64,000 bases of DNA from Nomia melanderi (taxonomy: Eukaryota; Arthropoda; Insecta; Hymenoptera; Halictidae): positions 1,922,001-1,986,000 of the forward strand of contig NC_135008.1 of NCBI RefSeq assembly GCF_051020985.1, in the 5' to 3' direction. Shown here one piece after another: positions 48,343-60,600 of this stretch. Each line of letters opens with the position of its first letter. The first letter of the stretch is position 1. The position numbers and the translations under genes are program-made. The notes under the pieces were generated by a model that saw only the letters and a list, made by a program, of their open reading frames with translations, ran no database searches and was not told where the DNA came from.

Positions 48343-48693
48343 GTTAACCCTTTGCACTCCAGTTTTTCTCCGGAAATATGAAATATTCTCTAATGAGATA
48401 CAGTCGATAATTTCTCAGAGGAAGATAACTACTTTCTTTCGATATTTCGTACATCGATGCATTATGCGAAGTTTAATATTAAATATCAAAGTTTACAGTT
48501 CTGCTGCGTCGAATCATTTGGTCACTTGGAGCCTGATGACTTCTCAAACCTTTGAGGACTATTCGTCAAAGACTGAACTATGTAAAAATCTTAAATACCA
48601 GAAAGCGAACCTCGTATCTCTCATTATTCGAATAGTTCAATTATCTGAAGCTTTGGATTTCGGATATGAAAGCTTGAAGTCGTCACGAGTTAA
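48343..48693 (+). mobile_element. Composite of family A and family K, 351 bp
   Basis: TTAACCCTTTGCACTCC at the left continues through the full family A interior to GGTCACTTGGAGCC. A second module follows (TGATGACTTCTCAAACCTTT to GAAGTCGTCACGAGTTAA). The same A-then-K order occurs at 54038-54395, so the composite itself seems to have moved or been copied. The 161-codon frame across it is fortuitous. Confidence 0.75.
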
Positions 48694-49265
48694 ATATCAG
48701 GCTACTGTATTACAGACGACCGAAGAAGATAATTATACAGATTCCAAAGTGTCTCGAGGCTGCTCGATCGGAACAGCGTAGAACAAGTATCTAAACGGCG
48801 GATATTTTCGGCCTCTCTTCCGGAGAAATCGCGGTTAATTCTGGTACACGGCCGAGTCATTGGGCCCAGAAAAGACAAAGAGGTCAGTTCGGCAGGCGGG
48901 AAAAGAACGCGGGAGATGATTCATCGAGGGCCGCGAGCGAGCGCGCGCGCCTTTTCAGCCGCGCGATTGTTGTCGATTTCGGGCTCTCCGTTAGGTGTGG
49001 TAACAATAAACGAGGCTCGTGCAACGAATACATAAAACGCATCCACTCGTCGTTTCTTTCGCTCGTAAACTACTGTGCGGCCACCAACGGAGAGGCTCCT
49101 GCGCGTGTGTACGCGCGTGTAGGTACCCGCATGTGTGCGTCCGTGTCCGCGAGCGAGGAACGCTGAATAGCGAGAAACTTCTCGGAACGGTGCGCGATTA
49201 ACTCCTTTGCCTTAGAATTTCCCTCCTGATCGGAGTCGGGACCGTTGCTTCGTAAATAAGAATCT
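48694..49265. other. No gene seen
   Basis: CpG-rich spacer with a GTGTGTACGCGCGTGT-type alternating run at about 49105-49150. Confidence 0.45.
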
Positions 49266-49269
49266 CTCG

Positions 49270-49505
49270 ATGGAAAAAATTCAACGGCGTTTTCGTCGTG
49301 GGAAGCAGTTGCGAGTCGTTTAGTGGAAATATTGTTTACAATGGAATACTCCGTTTCTATTGCGTAATTATATTATGTATGATGATATTTAGATTTTAAA
49401 AATTCAACGGCGTTTTCATCGTGAGGAGTTTAGTGGAAATATTGTTTAAAATGAAATATTCCGTTTCTCTTGCGTGATTATATTATGTATGATGATGTTT
49501 ATATT
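49270..49505 (+). repeat. Tandem duplication of about 124 bp, two units
   Basis: Both units start AAAATTCAACGGCGTTTTC. They share TTTAGTGGAAATATTGTTTA, TCCGTTTCTxTTGCGT and TATATTATGTATGATGAT. The first unit carries an extra stretch after TCGTGGGAAG. Confidence 0.9.
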
Positions 49506-49840
49506 TACCGAATGAAAGTTTTGACTTTGAAGTTTTAGGTACGGGTTTAACTCAATATTATAAGGCGGGGGTTGTATGTATGGTTCCGAGAAGACGCGTA
49601 GGTCGCCATTGACTACGCCCGGCCGAAAATAACGTAACTTTCCCTGTCGGAACAGGCTATGCATACAAAACGGCACCGGCCAATAATCGCTTTCCGGCAG
49701 AAATGCTGATGGTTTCGCGGGACGTCTTCTGACTAATCTGTAATCAGTTTCCTGGCCCTGAATATCCTCTGACTGGGATAATAAATAATAATAAACGCTA
49801 TATGTTACGAAAATAACGAATATCCGTTGAGAAAAATATT

Positions 49841-49932
49841 CTCGAGTGCAAAGGGTCGAGCATTCTACATCTAATTTGTCAGAATCAGCAGAAGATTCTC
49901 TACAGTTCAAACAATCTTCCACAAAGGGTTAA
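49841..49932. mobile_element. Family A-related fragment
   Basis: Starts CTCGAGTGCAAAGGGTCGA (an inverted left terminus without TTAA) and ends ACAAAGGGTTAA. A degraded remnant. Confidence 0.55.
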
Positions 49933-50463
49933 GACGATGACCGGCGATCTCCGAGATTTATACCTTGCTCTTCCCTTTTCGTTTCTTATCGGGCGGATCG
50001 AAAAAAAAAGCGGTCCCCCGGGGACTGCAGGTAAAGCACGGATCACGTCGCCGCGGTGTAATTAAGTCGGAAGACGGGGCCTCTCGTGGGCAGATCAATT
50101 ATTGTATACGTTCGCGAATTAATGCGATACCCGGCCGAACAATGGAAACGATTTCTCGCGTGGGCGGCTAAATATGAAGATACGTCTTTCGCCTCGATAT
50201 ATCGGAAACGTTGTCGTCACCTAGCCAGCGTGGGCGTGGATACAAGCACGCGAAGCTTTGATGCCCGACGCGCGCAATAAACCGACGACATTACAACCGC
50301 AGAACCCGCGCGCGCTACATTTTCGACCGCGCGCCGCTTCTACGGGGTGTTTCCTTTTCAAACATTGTTACACCGGCCTGCTGAGATTTCTCGGCGGCTC
50401 GAGCACGTGATGAAATAACATTCGAGGAATGAAGAAGAATACTTCTCGATTCTTCGGGTAAGA

Positions 50464-50665
50464 TTAACACTTTGCAATCGAGAAATACAATCTCACCACT
50501 TGATTCGATGTAAGAGAATTATCAAATCTTATGTGTAATATTAACCCTTTGCACTCGAGTCGACGCAGCAAAGTCAGGAAGTAATGCATATCTTTAATGA
50601 AAAATATTGACGAGTGCAAAGGGTTAAACTTTGTATAATCGATACACGAAATATCCAAAGAAATT
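50464..50665 (-). mobile_element. Family A MITE with a second family A copy nested inside
   Basis: The outer copy starts TTAACACTTTGCAATCGAG and continues to TATTAA. The inner 87-bp copy (50541-50627) has TTAACCCTTTGCACTCGAG at the left and CGAGTGCAAAGGGTTAA at the right. The outer interior resumes as ACTTTGTATAATCGATACAC, the inverse of the standard family A interior. This is self-insertion into TTAA. Confidence 0.85.
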
Positions 50666-51968
50666 TTCTTATTAACTCATGTACGTTTCCTCGTTACTCA
50701 GTTTCAAGTGTCGTCTATGAAAACCTAATGAATTTCGAAAACTACTGCAGAAATATTACAACATTGCTCGAGAATAATACATTTCAGATCTCCAAACTAC
50801 AAACTATGCACCCACAAAATTCCAAACGCTCCACGAAAATATAAACAATTCAATACTCATTTCCATTACACGCTTCCCACACTCAAACACATATTTCCCG
50901 TGTAACTACAATAGTCCTATTCTCTAGATTCACCCAACATTCCATTGTCCCGCGAATAAAATCGCGAAAGACGCGTCACCCAAGAATGAACCCTTCAAAA
51001 ACCATCTTCTACCATCTCTTCATCTAAAAACCCTGAAAATGTCCAAACGGCACCGGCCAATGCCTGGAAGGTAGCAAGCGGAGGGGAATCGAACAGAAAA
51101 CTCGTTCTCATCGTCCAGGCGCGTGTTCCACGCGCGCACGATCCCGTGTAGGCCGCCGCCAGTCATTACTCTCGAATAAAACGGGCCGCGAGTGGGTGGC
51201 GATTTAATAATCCGGTAATTACTCGTCCCCGTCCGTCTAAAACCCTAATCACGGGGCCGCGATCAATTCGAGTTTTTTTATTTCGGTCGGAGACAGAGGG
51301 AAAGAGGGCGCACGAAGACGAACGGAGGGGCGGAGAGGGGCGAGGAGCGCGCGGCAGCCAAGGAAGCCGCCAATAATCTTAATAACGGTAATAACAATGG
51401 AGGGAACGACGCGTGCGCCTTGTCTATGAAACGCGCGCGAGAACGGCGATGTGTCTTTACTGGCGAGCGAGCGGGCCGGGAATAGACCGTTGCATCAGTG
51501 GCCGACAACGACAGCCGCCTATTAACCGTTCGCTAAATTAACGGACTCCTCCGTGTGTCGTTAGGCCGGTAATTTTCATTTTCGCGTGTCCGCGGAACGG
51601 GCTGCGCAACGGACGCCGCCGCGCGGCGCGGTGTGAATCAGCCACCCGGTATGGGGAGACAATCGGGACGGGCTCGGATGCTAAACGAGCGTGAAAGTTC
51701 CGTTCGATCGGTTCTGGCCGCGAACTACGGGAAAACCGGCGACTTCGCGAGCGAGCGCCTCGCTGCGAATGGAACACGCGCTCGAGGATGAGTCGTCGAA
51801 TGGAATTTTGATCGGTGCAGACGACGCGATTGGAACGTTTCGAGGAAATGGAAGGTCTACAAAGAAGTTTTTTGGTAGTTTGTTATTGTTTTCAGCTTGG
51901 TTGAGTTGGAATAGCTGTGGAAATGTTGAAAGGATTGCTGTATGAAATGACGCTTGGAAGGTAATGGG
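50666..51968. other. No gene seen
   Basis: AT-rich to about 51,030, then CpG-rich. No repeat family match, exon or promoter that I can support. Confidence 0.45.
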
Positions 51969-52165
51969 GTTAAGCCGATTTTTGGAGGTTTTCTGGTTTC
52001 TGTGAATTTTAAGGGAATAAATTTTTAGTTATTCCAGGATTTATTCGGTTTTTCTAGGTCGGGAAGACTTTTTATAGCTTCTGAATATGTTGTATGATTA
52101 TTTCAGAAGCTGGAACATTAATTTCTCGATTTGTTTTCTGGACACAGCGTTCTAAGCGAGTCAAA
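51969..52165 (+). repeat. Family G dispersed repeat
   Basis: Starts GTTAAGCCGATTTTTGGA and includes GTGAATTTTAAGGGAATAAA, CAGGATTTATTCGG and TTCTCGATTTGTTTTCTGGA. It matches 52839-53043 over its whole length. Confidence 0.8.
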
Positions 52166-52838
52166 TGTCGAACGATTTGAATTAATCAGAGCAGCTAATT
52201 TGTCGACAGATTTTCGAAAGATCTGTAACGGAGAGGAAGTCGACAGAGACCACGGATTAGTTGCGTTCCCAAAGGATCAAAGGATCAAACGAGCATTCGA
52301 AATGATGATTAACGTTCTGCGAACTATTTTCATGATTGAGTAACGCTGCAATTATGCGAGTACTCGACGTATTATCTAATTCGCGATTCCAGCGTACGCT
52401 AGGCGTTACTACGACCGGCGAGCGAGCGAATCGACTTCTCGATCCGACATTTTCTCGCCGGTCGGCATTGCGTAAGCACGTGAACCCATTGACATCGTTC
52501 GGCCGTCGTGCCAGCATTATTCTAACACCTCGATCGACGAAGTACAATAGCCGAGAGCGGTTGCCGGCCGTTCCGCGTATTTATTGAACAAACGAGGCCT
52601 CCCGTGTGCCGCGTATCCCCGACCCGCAGACGCGCTCGCGCGGCGAAAGTCACGGTTCCCCGTTATGCGACTTCCGGAGCCTCGATCTCGCGTCCCGAAA
52701 TTCCCTGCGTCGACAATCGTTATCGCGGAATATATAGTAAACGTGCATGGTGCGCCTTCTTTCAAACTGTACCGATTTCATTGTTGTATCTCGACTCGCG
52801 TTGCATCGTAGGGTTGATCGACGAATGAGAAGCCCGTG

Positions 52839-53043
52839 TGGTTAAGCCGATTTTTTGATATTTTCCGACTTTTGTGAATCTTAAGGGAATATTTAATGTT
52901 ATTTTTAATTATTCAAGGATTTACTCGTATTTTCTGGGTCAGAGAACCCTTGTAGCTTTCGAATGTGTCATTTCAGACGCTGAAACATTAATTTTGCAAT
53001 TTTCCTTTTCTGGACCTATATATTGGCTTTCAAGCGATTCAAA
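52839..53043 (+). repeat. Family G dispersed repeat, second copy in direct orientation
   Basis: Starts GTTAAGCCGATTTTTTGAT and ends near AGCGATTCAAATG. It lies 870 bp downstream of the first copy in the same orientation. The interval 52,166-52,838 is CpG-rich with no gene seen. Confidence 0.8.
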
Positions 53044-54037
53044 TGGAAATGTGAAAATGGAGAACTTTCCCATCTATAGACAAATTTGTAAAGATTCTAA
53101 GAATATTGTAGAGTATAGATAGAATACTATTCTTGAAAATTTTTTCCTTCGACTGATATGCTTGCCAAACGTAAAATCTTCAAGTTAAACAATCTCATTT
53201 CTTGCAGAAGTATCATTAACCTTAGACTATCTTCCTATTTCACGTTTAAAGGGCTCCGAAAGAATTCTACATCCTTAAAGAAAACTCCGTCACGAAACGT
53301 GAACGATTTCGCCCGGCGGCTGTCCGCCATCTTGTCGCGAGGTTCGCCCGTGCGTTATGACACGGTCGCCGGATCGAAAAGAAAAACGAGACTTTCCGGC
53401 CGACCCAATGTTCGTTCTGCGAGTGTTGCGCAATGCTCGTTACGATTACATAAACGCTGGATACCGAGCGAATTTATTAAACATTACCGATCCCGCTGCG
53501 CGGCGGCTCGTCGGTGCGCGCGGCCGATATCCTAAGCCGGCGTCACGTGTCCGCCGGCCGCAGTCTATAATCATTTTCGTTCCAGAAACTGAACCGATTA
53601 TACTAATCAACGAAATCGGTCCCCCTATACGGTGCGCGGCCTAATACGCCGGCCGGATTACCGCAGACCGCACATTGTACGTACATTGATACGAGTGTGA
53701 ATATTTCAGGTCGCGGGAGAGGATCGATTCATTGAAACCTAGCATTACCGCCGGTCACGGCGTGTACAGGCCACGCGGAAATCGACGAAACCAGCGATCC
53801 CAACGTGAATTTTCCGCGAGATTCCGCCGCGCGTCTTCCATTCTCGTCGGGATTGTTACCTTCGCGCCGATCGAATCGCGGTTTCCGTTGAACCCGAGTT
53901 TCACTCGGCTCGGTGAAATCAAAATCGAGGCTGTTTTATAGAGAAGTATGCTCTGTATTCGTTAGCAGAAGAATTCTAGAGTAACTGTTTTTATCTATTG
54001 TACGTCAATCATCTAGAGAGTACGCAGAAAAATAATA
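53044..54037. other. No gene seen
   Basis: AT-rich to about 53,290, then CpG-rich to 53,940. An acceptor-like ATTTCAG at about 53,709 is unsupported by any downstream exon. Confidence 0.4.
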
Positions 54038-54395
54038 TTTGCCCTTTGCACTCGGAAGTTTTTTATTAGAAATATTTTAACGTCTTCTGATGAGATAGAG
54101 AGGAAACTAACTCGACGAGAAATCACTTACATCGAGGGATAAATCTATTTTATTTGAATATTTCTCAAATCGATGCATTGTACGAAGTTTAATATTAAAA
54201 GGGTTAACCCTTTGCTGATGAGAACTTCTCAAACTTTTGAAAACTCTATCAGACGTTGAATTATGTATTGAAATCTTAAATACCAGAAGAAAGTATCTAT
54301 GTAATACCTCGTATCTATCTCTCATTGTTTGAATTGTTAGATTATGTATTTGAAGCTTTCGATCTTGGATATGAAAGCTCGAAGTCGTTACATTG
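54038..54395 (+). mobile_element. Composite of family A and family K, second copy
   Basis: TTTGCCCTTTGCACTCGGAA at the left (TTAA lost), then the family A interior to AATATTAAAAGGGTTAACCC. The K module follows (TGATGAGAACTTCTCAAACT to CTCGAAGTCGTTAC). It aligns with 48343-48693. Confidence 0.75.
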
Positions 54396-54436
54396 AAGTG
54401 ATAAGGATCAAGGTGTGTAATTGAAATTAGATGTAA

Positions 54437-54522
54437 TTAACCCTTTACACTCGAGTGACTTTCGGTTGATTTGTATTTGATACGAAATTCGTTTCAGAAA
54501 CTATCAAACGTAAAAGGGTTGG
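54437..54522. mobile_element. Short family A derivative
   Basis: TTAACCCTTTACACTCGAG at the left and CAAACGTAAAAGGGTTGG at the right (TTAA decayed). About 86 bp, close in size to the nested 87-bp copy at 50541. Confidence 0.6.
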
Positions 54523-55228
54523 AATACATTCGAGTATCACGATTTTGGAGTTAGATAGTTCGAACGTAAAATTGCTGTGAAAATGATGAGTTTATTACAT
54601 AGAGGAACATTCTACGAGGATTCTAATTGCTCCGATTAAAAGGAGACCGACGGAACGCGAGATCTTAACCGGAAAAAAATGGAGCATGGAGGCCGAGTGT
54701 TGCGGATACCTCGAAATTCATATCGGGTAGGAAAATCGATCGAACCGTGGCCCGGCGGCCAGAGATTCGCGCGAGTGTATCTCCTCTAACGAAGAGAACG
54801 TCGATCGAGCGGACGAGTTATCGCATCGACGCGAACAGAAACGAAATATAGGCGTTTCCCGGGGTTGTCGCCGGCCGTTTGACGCACGATTCCCCGACGG
54901 CCGCGCCAATGGTTGACACGTCCGCAGCGGAGGATATGAAAATATCGGCAGACACCATCCGCCATTCCTGAAATGGATTTCCCGAATGCCGTAACCCATC
55001 GATTAGCGGTCGGCGCGAGCCTCCCGTTAACGCACCATCCCCTGTTCCTCTGCCAACGTTTCGCGTATCCTCGATCCGCGTCCGCGTACCTTCGTCGCTT
55101 GAAAAATCCGTGTTTCGTTCGAAAATCTAGAAAGTATTCGCAACAATACTTTCGAGTTCGATGTCTTATGAAATTGGTAACTGTGAATTGTAATTATTAG
55201 CTTATTTATTGTTGGAGTTGGATGCGAG
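54523..55228. other. No gene seen
   Basis: CpG-rich between about 54,640 and 55,110. No supported exon. Confidence 0.45.
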
Positions 55229-55447
55229 CTACCCTTTGCACTCGAAAGTTTTCGATGAGACTGAAATGACTGATAAGATGAATGATAAGATGATTCAACA
55301 AATATATATAGTCAGTTCATTCGAATTCAAAGTAAATATTATTCCTTTAGGTATAACGTATGATTAGAATTTTTCTCTTTTCCCAATAAATTATTAACGA
55401 CAAAGTAGCCGTATTCAGAGTTGAGAAATCATAGGCCAAGGGGTTAA
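55229..55447 (+). mobile_element. Family A MITE, variant right module
   Basis: CTACCCTTTGCACTCGAAAG at the left and GGCCAAGGGGTTAA at the right. The right module (CCAATAAATTATTAACGACA, then AAGTAG) matches the 3610-3902 copy, defining a subfamily. Confidence 0.75.
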
Positions 55448-55479
55448 TAGATCCTCTTGCAGTTTTTATAGAGAAATTG

Positions 55480-55635
55480 TCAAGAGTCAGTTTAACTGTA
55501 GTTCTAGTGTTAAGGAACTAAAAATCGTTTTGTTTGAATATTTCACGTTGTAGTAAGCGAAACTTAATCTCGAACGTGAAACTTTATGGTTTCGGTGCGT
55601 GCAATCGATTGGGTCTTTCGAGTGCCAAGGGTTAA
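55480..55635 (+). mobile_element. Family D right end joined to family A right half
   Basis: 55480-55513 ends GTAGTTCTAGTGTTAA like family D. From 55514 (GGAACTAAAAATCGTTTTGT) it follows the family A right half and ends CGAGTGCCAAGGGTTAA. The junction at TTAA suggests neighbouring insertions followed by deletion. Confidence 0.65.
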
Positions 55636-56841
55636 ATTTCAATGAAAATATTGAAAGACAGTTGGACGCAGGATTTCAAGAGTATGCCAGCGTCGAGAAT
55701 ATCCCGGACGGTTGTTCGGCTTCCAAGTAACTGGCAAGTAACACCGCGAGATGCGACAACTCAGAGAAACCCGGCGATGCTTTCCGATTTTTCGAGTAGA
55801 GGGGGAACCTATCCGAGATAAAATGCAGATACCGCGGATTCGACTTGGAGCGTTCGTTTCTTGAAACCGCCTCGTCTTCGAAGTTTAATCCGGACCGCCT
55901 TGGATCAGCAGAATTTTTCGTCTGTCTTCCGAGTTCCGGGGAAATGATTAAGGGGATGAAGAATATTTTTGAGTAAACATCCTTTCTTCCGGTATCTTAG
56001 TGCTAATATCTTGCAGATCTGTCGACAGCTTCCTGCTTTCTTTCGCTACAAAGAATAATCCTACAGAAAAACGCTCCGGACTTTCGCTTGACACGCTAAG
56101 TATTGTGCTAGGTCACTTCTATGAATTTCTTTCTGCTTACCAATATCACTAATAAACCTTGAACTATTCCAGTCCATTAAGGATTAATTTGAGTAATAAA
56201 TTTTCAATAAATCTCTCAATTTTCCGCCATCAATCAAATCAATCAAATCAAAATCCTATTGCAATTTCGATTGTACGCAAGAAAACGCGATGAAGTCGCC
56301 ACATTGCTTCCAAACTGATTAGAAATCGCGTGTCTCGAGTGTCTGTCCCTGCTATATATAGCAATTAGCGCGTGAAGCCAGTCAGACGACGGAGATTTAA
56401 GAATCTTAGCAAAGTAGCCGGCCGCGTAGATTCGAGCGTGGCTCGCAGGGCGTTCACGGCCGATCGGCCCGCACCCTTTTCCCTGGAATTCCATCTGGAA
56501 TTCCTGTCCACCGGAGAAAGTGAAATGCCGTTTTGTGCCACGGGACGAAATAACGCGACGCGGGGAGAACGGACGGGGCCGGGCGGAGAGGAGAGGCGGG
56601 AGGGGGCGCCGAGCAACGACAATGGGCCACGGTGTTTCGACTCGCCGTTTCGATACGCCCTCGAAAAACAGGAGATAAACATCGGATCCCGGAAATCTTA
56701 CGAGCTTGCCTACCTGACACGAGTTTTTACGCTGTCCGTCCGTCACGACGGATGCTGAGCGCAATTGATTTATAAAGGGGAAGCGAAACTTTCGATTGCT
56801 CGAGAATGGAGGAAATGGATCGGGAATTCGGTCGTTGCCGA
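55636..56841. other. No gene seen
   Basis: Mixed composition, CpG-rich at 56,380-56,760. The 230-codon minus frame at 56243-56935 crosses AT-rich and GC-rich parts and a MITE fragment and is not protein-like. Confidence 0.45.
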
Positions 56842-56942
56842 TAACCCTTTGAACTAAGATTCTCGTTAGAGGTATTCGATATTTTCTGGTGAGATGTGGA
56901 TGATGATGTTTGAAACTAATGAATGAGGGATACATGAATTAA
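56842..56942 (+). mobile_element. Family A MITE, short internally deleted copy
   Basis: ATAACCCTTTGAACTAAGAT at the left, ending ACATGAATTAACCC. It has the same deleted structure as 422-528, so the short form is a recurrent derivative. Confidence 0.65.
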
Positions 56943-57097
56943 CCCTTTGCAGAAGAAGTGAGAACAGATAGTCTAGAAACAATTTTCTTATGCTATTTCT
57001 CGATTCACCTTCAAGAAAATATGGCAAATTCGAACATTGGAGATGCCATTTTCACTTCTCGAAGCGTTCACGTTCGAACATCCTTTTGTTCTATTAC

Positions 57098-57630
57098 TTA
57101 ACTCTAGAACTACCGAGCATTTAAAATGATTAATATGCAATTCCTCTAAAAATTGTAACAATAGACTATTTTCAGTTTCTTCAGACATTCATCAAAATAC
57201 TGAAATGGAACTATTTATTTCCAAAATCATTTCAAATATTCAATGCTTTTAAGATATTAATAACTGCGACACAAAAAACACAAAACCAGTCATTTTTGAC
57301 AGCTTCGGTAGAAATAGCGTTAGCATTAGAACTACCGAGCATATAAAGCGATTAATATGCAACTCCTATAAAAATTGTAACAATGGATTATTTTCAGTTT
57401 CTTCAGACATTCATCACAGTACTGAAATAAAACTATTTCCAAAATCGTTTCAAATATTCAATGCTTTGAAAATATCAATAACTGTGACACAAAAAAATCG
57501 AAACCAGTCAGTTTGAGCATTTGATACGATTGACATGTAATCGCTATGAATATTGTAGTAACAGATTATTTTCGGTTTCTTTGGATACTCATCATAGTAT
57601 TCGAGTGAAACTCATCTCTAGATACATAAT
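57098..57630 (-). mobile_element. Three head-to-tail family D MITE copies
   Basis: Copies start at 57098 (TTAACTCTAGAACTACCGAG), about 57319 (TTAGCATTAGAACTACCGAG) and about 57518 (TTTGAGCATTTGATACGATT, partial). Each carries AATTGTAACAATxGAxTATT, CAGTTTCTTCAGACATTCAT and, in the first two, ACAxAAAA...ACCAGTCA at the far end. Tandem arrangement is unusual for a cut-and-paste element. Confidence 0.85.
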
Positions 57631-60600
57631 ACTCTAACATCCACACGGTTTCATTCGAAAACAGACTTTTATCCGGTCGTCTCGTTAACGTCGCGTATGC
57701 CCGAAAAGATGGCACCCATTGGAGCGAGTGACGAGATGAAAGGCGGTCACCGTCGTGTTACAATCGAAATTTCTTCCTCCCGAGACGGGAACCGCGCAGG
57801 CCAAAGTTTCACTTTCAGCCGAAGCCCCGGCCGCGGCGCGCGCCGTTCGTTCCCGGCTCATTTTGCAATGGGACTCGACGACGGGGCTCCGTCTCACTTT
57901 CTTTCACCGCGGCCGGAAGTGAAAGATCACCGAGTCATGCTCAAACAAACGCCGAGTGGTGTTCCTTTATTTCCACGAACGGACTCTCGGCCCGTCTTCG
58001 CGCGATAACGAATCGCCGGGGAAAGTCGGAATCGAAGCTCGTCCCGACATCATCGACATTTCCCCTAAAATTCAACGAACATCCTCAATTTTCGCGAGAC
58101 AAATCGGTTACCGAGGAATCTGTGTCGATCCCAAGCTAATCCAAACATTCCGACGTGTCACACGTTGCGATCTAATGGTTCAATATAGAAAATCAATCGA
58201 CGATTACTTTTATTTTTACCGAGATCGTTCGACTGCATTCTTGCATGCTCCGCAAACGTTTCATGTTTCGGATAATCATCGTACCAGTTCTTTAAAGTAC
58301 CCACGACGATAATTACATGCTATCGTAGAACTCGTAACGCGATTAAATAATTCATGAAAAATAATAATACCAGCAGAGGAAGAAGTTGTACTAACATCGG
58401 AACGCACAGGCTGTAATTTAATTAATTAAGGGGTGATATTGTGCCTGTTTCTAGTCGTTTCGCCAAAAAATTCAAGAACATTCTAAACAGCTGTATCGTT
58501 TCCTCCGAACCAGCATCGTTAAATTTCGTCCCAGAAATATTAAAAAAAAAAACAAAAAAATCCTTTGTACAATAAATAATTCATACACACTATCATACAT
58601 ACAAATCTGTTCAAATATTCTCCTAGAATTCATCATCGAAATCTCTAAACAACACAGAACGAAAACTATTCGAAACAGAATTTCCGCGAAACGCGTACTC
58701 GCGGTGAAATGTTGCCAATAAATGGAAAAAACGAGTCGGCCTCCATTTTTTACACGCCGGCGAGGAACGCGTTAATCGAGAAACCGATTCGCCGGACGAA
58801 GGATCTCCGGCGAAGCCTCGTACGATCCCGACGGCGATTCGATCCGCGACGTTCGGGCGTCGATGCGCGTCTATCGATATTAATAGACGCGCCGGTGCCG
58901 TTTCGTTTCTACGATTAGAATCCGCGATTGAGGCCCGCGATCCGAAACCTGTTTCCGCGGTGGAACGCTCGCCGCGCGTTACTCACTCGCGTGATTTTAT
59001 GCAAGATACACCTGTCCGGTTGGCAACGCTCCGTTCCCGCCGGTTTTTACGTTACCCTGGAAACTTTCAGCCGCCCGCCGGCCGCTCCGTTACGGACGAA
59101 GGCGGAAGAAACTGCGATTGGTCCGGCGGGCAGGGTGAAAGTGTCGTAAACGGACAATGAAGCGGCTAGAAAAGAATGCGCCTCGGCTGACAATCGCTCG
59201 AAACTTTAATTATTTCGCGCGCCCCGTCGGCATTATCGTGCCGGCAATGCGACGCCGCTGTTCCCGATAGACAATGCTCGCGGGAGGAGGCGAGGGAAGA
59301 ACGGAGAGCAACGTTAATTACGATTCCTGGTAATTACTAATTGCCGACCGCCGATATCGAGCGTGACGCGACAGAAGAAGTACGTTTCAAAATGTAACTC
59401 TCGTAATTGTGGGGACGCGGCTGCGATCTTGAAGCATTCCTCGCGATCCCGTGATTTTTGCAAAGAGGAATGAGGACTGAAGAGTAGAAATGAAAAGAAA
59501 GTCGAACAGGATCTCTTGTTTTTCAAGAAAGTTTAAATCTCGTTGACTAAGAGACTTCGTTGAATCAACCTTCGCTTTGTTCAATTGTCTATTGTCTTTT
59601 AACTTGCGTAGAACGGTTTGTTGTAATGTGAACAGAATTGAAGAACAATAAGACACTTTAGTCGATGTAGATCGGCTACTGTAGATTTTCGACGAGTGTC
59701 TATACGTTTCGTCGGCCGAGGTCTTAATCGAACGGAATCGTGCGAATTAAAAATGGATGGGGAACCCTCCGCGACCGGTCTCCAAGTTTCCCGCTTTATT
59801 TTTAGCCGGTTCCGGAATTGTCTCCGGTGGCACCGGCCAGTAATCGATACTAATTTCCAGCGGTACCAGCCGTCGGGTTCCAATCGAGCCGCCCGACGTT
59901 GCTCTTCTCGCCTGTCGCGGCGAGCCGGCGGAAAAAGAGGAGGAACGGAGGAAAGGTCATCGTGGAACCGTTTGGTCATTTCTGCGTAAAAGTCGAAGGA
60001 TCTTTTGTAGAATGAAGACAGAGCGATGAACCTTTTCCTTAATTAAACCTGAAGTGACGTGGAACAAGGAAAAATGGAACAGGAATCAATTTTGACCTTG
60101 TGATTGATTAAAATTGATATTTCTCAGAAACAAGATTTAATAGCAATCACATTAAGATTGAACATAATTAAATGGAATTTTAATGGCAAACGTAAACTAT
60201 TCATTGAATCGTTCATTTAGACAGAATTCTTATTATCTTCAGAAAATTCGAAACGTAAAATCTTGTTCAATCTTTCAGTTGCTTCTTAAGAAATCGACTG
60301 TAACCGATTCTCAAGGCAAAACTTATTCCTCATAGATTATGCATATCTCTCCAATTTCACTATCTTTCGGCTGTAATTTAGAAAAATGATTCGCAACACT
60401 GTGTCGATTCCATCGAAAGTTCCGTCGTTTTGACGGAAGAGCGACCAAAGCGCGCAGGTCACGGTGCCCCTGCGCGCCGGCGAATCATCTGCTTCGGCAG
60501 ACCGTTTCGTGCGTCCGGGCGATTGCTCGTGCGTGCCGAACAACTTTCGCAATAGTGAGAGGCGTGTGCCGTTGCACGCACCTTTTGATCTCGGTGCAGC

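Noticed and set aside
48296..48781. 161-codon plus-strand frame
   Set aside because: It lies almost entirely within the composite A+K mobile element, and the homologous copy at 54038 is not open in that frame.
49446..49922. 158-codon minus-strand frame with a partly protein-like centre
   Set aside because: It runs through a tandem duplication at one end and a MITE fragment at the other, with no clear splice borders. It looks fortuitous.
49668..51061. Shared 17-mer AAACGGCACCGGCCAAT at 49668 and 51045, with a near match at 59831
   Set aside because: Flanks do not align, and a shared 17-mer in 64 kb of GC-biased DNA can arise by chance.
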